A stretch of DNA of 64,000 bases, taken from Hamadaea flava. Its GTDB lineage: Bacteria; Actinomycetota; Actinomycetes; Mycobacteriales; Micromonosporaceae. Below the pieces are notes generated by a model. The model saw only the letters and a program-made list of their open reading frames with translations, did not search any database and was not told where the DNA came from. This document shows, piece by piece, positions 60,772 to 64,000 of this stretch (within the stretch, counting starts at the first letter, position 1; every line of letters begins with the position of its first letter). The stretch lies in the NCBI RefSeq assembly GCF_024172085.1, contig NZ_JAMZDZ010000001.1, forward strand, positions 5,394,001 through 5,458,000, in the 5' to 3' direction. Position numbers and translations under genes: made by a program.

Positions 60772-61911
60772 ATGTCTTACGGATTCGAGACGCTCGCCAT
60801 CCACGCCGGTCAAGAGCCGGACGAGCGGACCGGTGCGGTGATCCCGCCGATCTTCCAGACCTCCACGTACGCCCAGGACGCGGTCGGAGCGCCGCGCTTG
60901 GGGTACGAGTACTCCCGCAGCGGCAACCCGACCCGGGACGCGCTCCAGGAGTGCCTGGCGGCGCTGGAAGGCGGACGCCACGGGCTGACCTTCGCCAGCG
61001 GCCTGGCCGCGGAGGACACCCTGCTCCGGTCGGCGCTACGGCCGGGTGATCACGTCGTGATCCCCGACGACGCGTACGGCGGCACCTATCGCTTGTTCGC
61101 CCGGGTCGCGCAGCCTTGGGGCGTACAGTTCACGCCCGCGCGGCTGACCGACGCGGACGCCGTGCGGGCGGCGGTGACCGCCCAGACGAAGATGATCTGG
61201 GTCGAGACCCCGACGAACCCGTTGCTGGGCGTCGCGGACATCGCCGAGATCGCCGAGATCGCCCGCGAGGTCGGTGCGATCCTGGTGGTGGACAACACCT
61301 TCGCCAGCCCGTATCTGCAGCAGCCGCTGGCGCTCGGCGCGGACGTCGTCGTCCATTCGACGACCAAGTACGTCGGCGGACACTCTGATGTGGTCGGTGG
61401 CGCGCTCGTCGTCAACGACGCCGAGCTGCATGAGAAGGCGAAGTTCCACCAGAACGCGATGGGCGCGGTGAACGGCCCGTTCGATGCGTGGCTGACCCTG
61501 CGCGGCGTGAAAACCCTCGCCGTACGCATGGAGCGCCACTGCGACAACGCGGAGCGCGTGGTCGAGTTCCTCAGTGGACACCCGGCGGTGACTCAGGTGC
61601 TCTACCCGGGGCTGCCCGAGCACGCGAACCACGACGTCGCAGCGAAGCAGATGCGCCGCTTCGGCGGCATGGTCAGCTTCCGCGTCGGCGACCTGGCGAA
61701 GGCCGAGCGGATCTGCAACAGCACCAAGGTCTTCACGCTCGCGGAGTCGCTCGGCGGCATCGAGTCGCTGATCGAGCACCCGGGCCGCATGACCCATGCC
61801 AGCGTCGCCGGGTCGGCTTTGGAGGTTCCGGCCGACCTCGTACGCCTTTCGGTCGGCATCGAGACCCTCGACGACCTGCTGGCCGATCTGGACAATGCGC
61901 TGAGTGCCTAG
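60772..61911 (+). CDS. metB: Cystathionine gamma-synthase / gamma-lyase
   Basis: 379 residues. PLP enzyme of the Cys/Met metabolism family: LGYEYSRSGNPTRDALQECLAALEGG, FASGLAAEDTLL, VVDNTFASPYLQQPLALGADVVVHSTTKYVGGHSDVVGG (PLP Lys in STTKY near 200) and the C-terminal SLGGIESLIEHPGRMTHAS. The sequence alone does not separate synthase from lyase; with cbs nearby, a lyase running reverse transsulfuration to cysteine is likely. Corresponds to Rv1079 in order. ATG 60772 begins the conserved part; no clear ribosome site. Confidence 0.92.
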   Translation: MSYGFETLAIHAGQEPDERTGAVIPPIFQTSTYAQDAVGAPRLGYEYSRSGNPTRDALQECLAALEGGRHGLTFASGLAAEDTLLRSALRPGDHVVIPDDAYGGTYRLFARVAQPWGVQFTPARLTDADAVRAAVTAQTKMIWVETPTNPLLGVADIAEIAEIAREVGAILVVDNTFASPYLQQPLALGADVVVHSTTKYVGGHSDVVGGALVVNDAELHEKAKFHQNAMGAVNGPFDAWLTLRGVKTLAVRMERHCDNAERVVEFLSGHPAVTQVLYPGLPEHANHDVAAKQMRRFGGMVSFRVGDLAKAERICNSTKVFTLAESLGGIESLIEHPGRMTHASVAGSALEVPADLVRLSVGIETLDDLLADLDNALSA

Positions 61912-61968
61912 TGAGTCACTCCTCCCCGGTAGAGTGTGCGCCACGCACTGCTGGGGAGGAGTGGGTAG

Positions 61969-63360
61969 ATGCCCGAGACGTGGGTCGGCGCGACCGCGAA
62001 ACAGATCGCGCGCGCGGTGCGTCGCGGTGATGCCTCGGCGACGCAGGTCGTCGCAGATCACCTCGACTACATCCGGGCGAACGACGACCAGGTCCACGCC
62101 TTCCGTGCGCTGCGCGACTCGGAGGCCGCCTTCGAGGCGGCCGAGGTCGACGACCAGCCTGACCTGGGCCATCTGCCGCTTGCGGGCGTCCCGGTCGCGC
62201 TGAAGGAGAACACGCCCATCGCGGGCCTGCCGACCTGGCGTGGTTCGGCCGCGGCTCGGTCCGAGGTGGCCGACGCCGATCACGAGGTGGTCCGCCGTCT
62301 GCGCGGCGCCGGCGCCGTGATCGTCGGTGTGACCCGCATGCCGGAATTGGGACTCTGGGCGACCACCGACGACGACTCGGCAGTGACCCGGAACCCGTGG
62401 AACCTCGAGCGGACCCCGGGCGGTTCGTCCGGCGGTTCCGCGGCGGCGGTCGCGTCCGGGCTGGTCCCGATCGCGCACGGCAACGACGGGCTCGGCTCCA
62501 TCCGGATTCCGGCGGCCTGCTGCGGACTCGTCGGGCTGAAGCCGGGCCGGGGCGTGGTGCCGGCGCAGCTGGGCCGGGAGGACTGGTTCGGCCTGGTCGA
62601 GCACGGCATCCTCGCCACCACGGTGGCGGACGCGGCGGTCGGTTTCTCCGTCCTGGCCGGGCGCACGCCGGGCAAGCTGGAGCATCCGCCGCGGCTGCGG
62701 GTCGCCGTCTCGCTGCGCTCGCCGGTCGCGGGCACGGCCGCCGACGCGGCCAACCGCGAAGCCGTCGCCACCGCCGCGAACCTGCTCGTCGAGGCGGGCC
62801 ACGACACCGTCTCGGCCGATCCGGCGTACCCGGTGGGGTTGGGCCTGCGCGGCCTGGCGACCTGGTTCGCCGCGGCCTATCGGGACGCCGAGGACGCCGG
62901 GCTGCTGGACGCGAAGCTCCAGCCACGGTCGCGTCGCCATCTGCGGATGGGCCGCTGGGCCTGGAACCGGGGGATGATCCGCGAAGAGGACCGCGAAGGA
63001 TTCCGGGAGAAGTCGATCGCCTTCTTCGGCGACGGGAACTACGACATCCTGCTGACCCCGGCGTTGGCGCGTACGCCGTTGCCGGCCCGGTCCTGGTCGT
63101 CCCGGGGTTGGCTGTCCAATGTCACGGCCTGCCTCCGCTTCGCCCCGTACGCCGCACCCTGGAACATCTCCGGGTTGCCCGCGTTGACCGTGCCGGTCGG
63201 CGTACGCCCCGACGGCCTGCCCGCCGCGGTCCAGCTCGTCGGCCCGCCCGGCAGTGAGCTGACCCTGCTGGCCATCGCCGGCCAGTTCGAACTGCTGCAC
63301 GCGTGGCGCCGGCACGCCCCGGGGTTTCCGATCGCGGCCACCCCCGCACGGGCGCGGTAG
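61969..63360 (+). CDS. Amidase-signature family amidase
   Basis: 463 residues. The Ser-cisSer-Lys triad regions are visible: Lys in PVALKENTPIAGLP (near 78), the Gly/Ser-rich TPGGSSGGSAAAVASGLVPIAHGNDGLGSIRIPAACCGLVGLKP layout (about 148-190) holding both serines. TVPVGVRPDGLPAAVQLVGP near the end is typical. It hydrolyses an amide; the substrate (aryl or aliphatic amide, amino acid amide) is open. GGGGAGGAG lies upstream at 61952-61960, and TAGAGT at 61929 may be its -10. Soluble. Confidence 0.92.
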   Translation: MPETWVGATAKQIARAVRRGDASATQVVADHLDYIRANDDQVHAFRALRDSEAAFEAAEVDDQPDLGHLPLAGVPVALKENTPIAGLPTWRGSAAARSEVADADHEVVRRLRGAGAVIVGVTRMPELGLWATTDDDSAVTRNPWNLERTPGGSSGGSAAAVASGLVPIAHGNDGLGSIRIPAACCGLVGLKPGRGVVPAQLGREDWFGLVEHGILATTVADAAVGFSVLAGRTPGKLEHPPRLRVAVSLRSPVAGTAADAANREAVATAANLLVEAGHDTVSADPAYPVGLGLRGLATWFAAAYRDAEDAGLLDAKLQPRSRRHLRMGRWAWNRGMIREEDREGFREKSIAFFGDGNYDILLTPALARTPLPARSWSSRGWLSNVTACLRFAPYAAPWNISGLPALTVPVGVRPDGLPAAVQLVGPPGSELTLLAIAGQFELLHAWRRHAPGFPIAATPARAR

Positions 63361-63364
63361 GCGG

Positions 63365-63877
63365 TCAGAACGGCCGGATCACCATCAGCAGGGTGATCAC
63401 GGCGAAGACCAGCAGCACGAGGAAGCCGGCTCCGGCGACGCGTCCGGTGATGGCGTCGAGGCGTTCCTTGAGGCGCAGGTCGTCGGTGGTCGCGGTCAGC
63501 GCCGAGACTTCCGGCTGGGTGTCGATGACGCCTTCGGAGACCATGCGGGCCGCCTTGTGCAGCGCCGGGACGGCGTAGAAGAACACGAGTCCGAGCGCCA
63601 CCACGTACAGCGTCATGGAGATGATCACCCAAGGCGTGGCGAACTCGTACTTGCCGTCGCTTCCGAGGACCGTGAGTATGCCGAGCACGGCGGTGAGCAC
63701 CGTGCCCGCACCGAAGGCCCGGGTCTGCGTGGCTGCCATGCGTACGCCGTCCGCGCTGCGCCGCTGGATCGCCCGGCGGCCGATGAAGGGGGCGGACATG
63801 AGCGGGCCGACCAGCATGACCGCACTGAGCACGTGCAACGCCTTCAGGAACGTCATCACATTCGCGATCATAGGCAT
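63365..63877 (-). CDS. Small four-span membrane protein (DUF2269-like)
   Basis: 170 residues with four hydrophobic segments: FLKALHVLSAVMLVGPLMSAPF, GAGTVLTAVLGILTVLG, PWVIISMTLYVVALGLVFFYAV and GAGFLVLLVFAVITLLMVI. The first helix with LHVLSAVMLVGP resembles DUF2269/CopD-like membrane proteins, where a His may bind heme or metal. Convergent with the amidase gene, 4 bp apart. Start is at ATG 63877, or at the third codon, also ATG. Confidence 0.75.
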   Translation of the reverse strand: MPMIANVMTFLKALHVLSAVMLVGPLMSAPFIGRRAIQRRSADGVRMAATQTRAFGAGTVLTAVLGILTVLGSDGKYEFATPWVIISMTLYVVALGLVFFYAVPALHKAARMVSEGVIDTQPEVSALTATTDDLRLKERLDAITGRVAGAGFLVLLVFAVITLLMVIRPF

Positions 63878-63971
63878 ACAAAACGCCTGATCAGCGCAAA
63901 TAACCTTTCGAGCCGGGTGAGCTGGTTGAGCCGGTGGAGTACGCCACCGAGCGCGGTGCGACGATCAGGGC

Positions 63972-64000
63972 GTGACACCTCACCTCGTCAGCGTCGACGA
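63972..64000 (+). CDS. Possible start of a truncated gene at the window edge
   Basis: A GTG at 63972 opens the frame MTPHLVSVDD, still open at the end. The divergent upstream stretch 63878-63971 is AT-richer and promoter-like. Ten codons are too few for identification. Confidence 0.35.

Overview
The window is high-GC actinobacterial chromosome, most likely from the family Micromonosporaceae. The evidence is the strong third-position GC, the frequent GTG and TTG starts, many 4-nt stop/start overlaps, a mycothiol-type DinB protein, and two gene blocks with mycobacterial-type order: mfd-mazG-lipoprotein-eno-ftsB/divIC-like-DUF501-ppx and thiolase-SGNH-cbs-metB. No integrase, transposase, rRNA or CRISPR array is visible. 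The only RNA gene found is a tRNA-Leu with anticodon UAA, the bldA type.

Layout. 0-5.5 kb: icd, then on the minus strand deoR, galT, an alpha/beta hydrolase and an S51-like peptidase fused to a CysRS-like tail. 5.6-22.5 kb: an extracellular polysaccharide locus. It holds a WecG/TagA glycosyltransferase, two sulfotransferases, a GT2, a Wzz-type protein with a ruined P-loop, an O-antigen ligase/polymerase, an APH-fold kinase, a Wzx-type flippase, a methyltransferase, two GH26-like glycosidases and an APS kinase fused to a degenerate ATP-sulfurylase domain. Together these suggest a sulfated, secreted or cell-wall polymer. 22.6-40.1 kb: housekeeping genes (ppc, mfd, mazG, a DUF885 peptidase, eno, a divisome protein, DUF501, GNAT, ppx, an MFS exporter). 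40.3-47.6 kb: dienelactone hydrolase, a udgB-DUF4129-MoxR-DUF58 operon and a type II NADH dehydrogenase. 47.7-55.7 kb: a large membrane protein, tRNA-Leu(UAA) with a small gene directly behind it, thiolase, two SGNH hydrolases, DUF1232 and cbs. 56-64 kb: a MarR-controlled divergent pair, a DinB-like protein, an AT-richer ATPase/TOPRIM-like island beside an msrA fragment, intact msrA, metB, an amidase and a membrane protein.

Two layers run across these genes. The first is a dispersed family of long, near-perfect palindromes with GATCA(C/G)GG ends. They sit almost always at gene 3' ends, and one copy lies in frame inside the flippase gene. The second is a set of local tandem amplifications: 57-bp and 22-bp repeats that copy gene 3' ends including stop codons, and 21-bp and 24-bp in-frame repeats in mazG and the methyltransferase. 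Five genes have a TANNNT box at leaderless spacing. One of them, udgB, also carries the only TTA codon I saw outside the ATPase/TOPRIM island.

All calls come from reading the sequence and from remembered family motifs. No database search was run.
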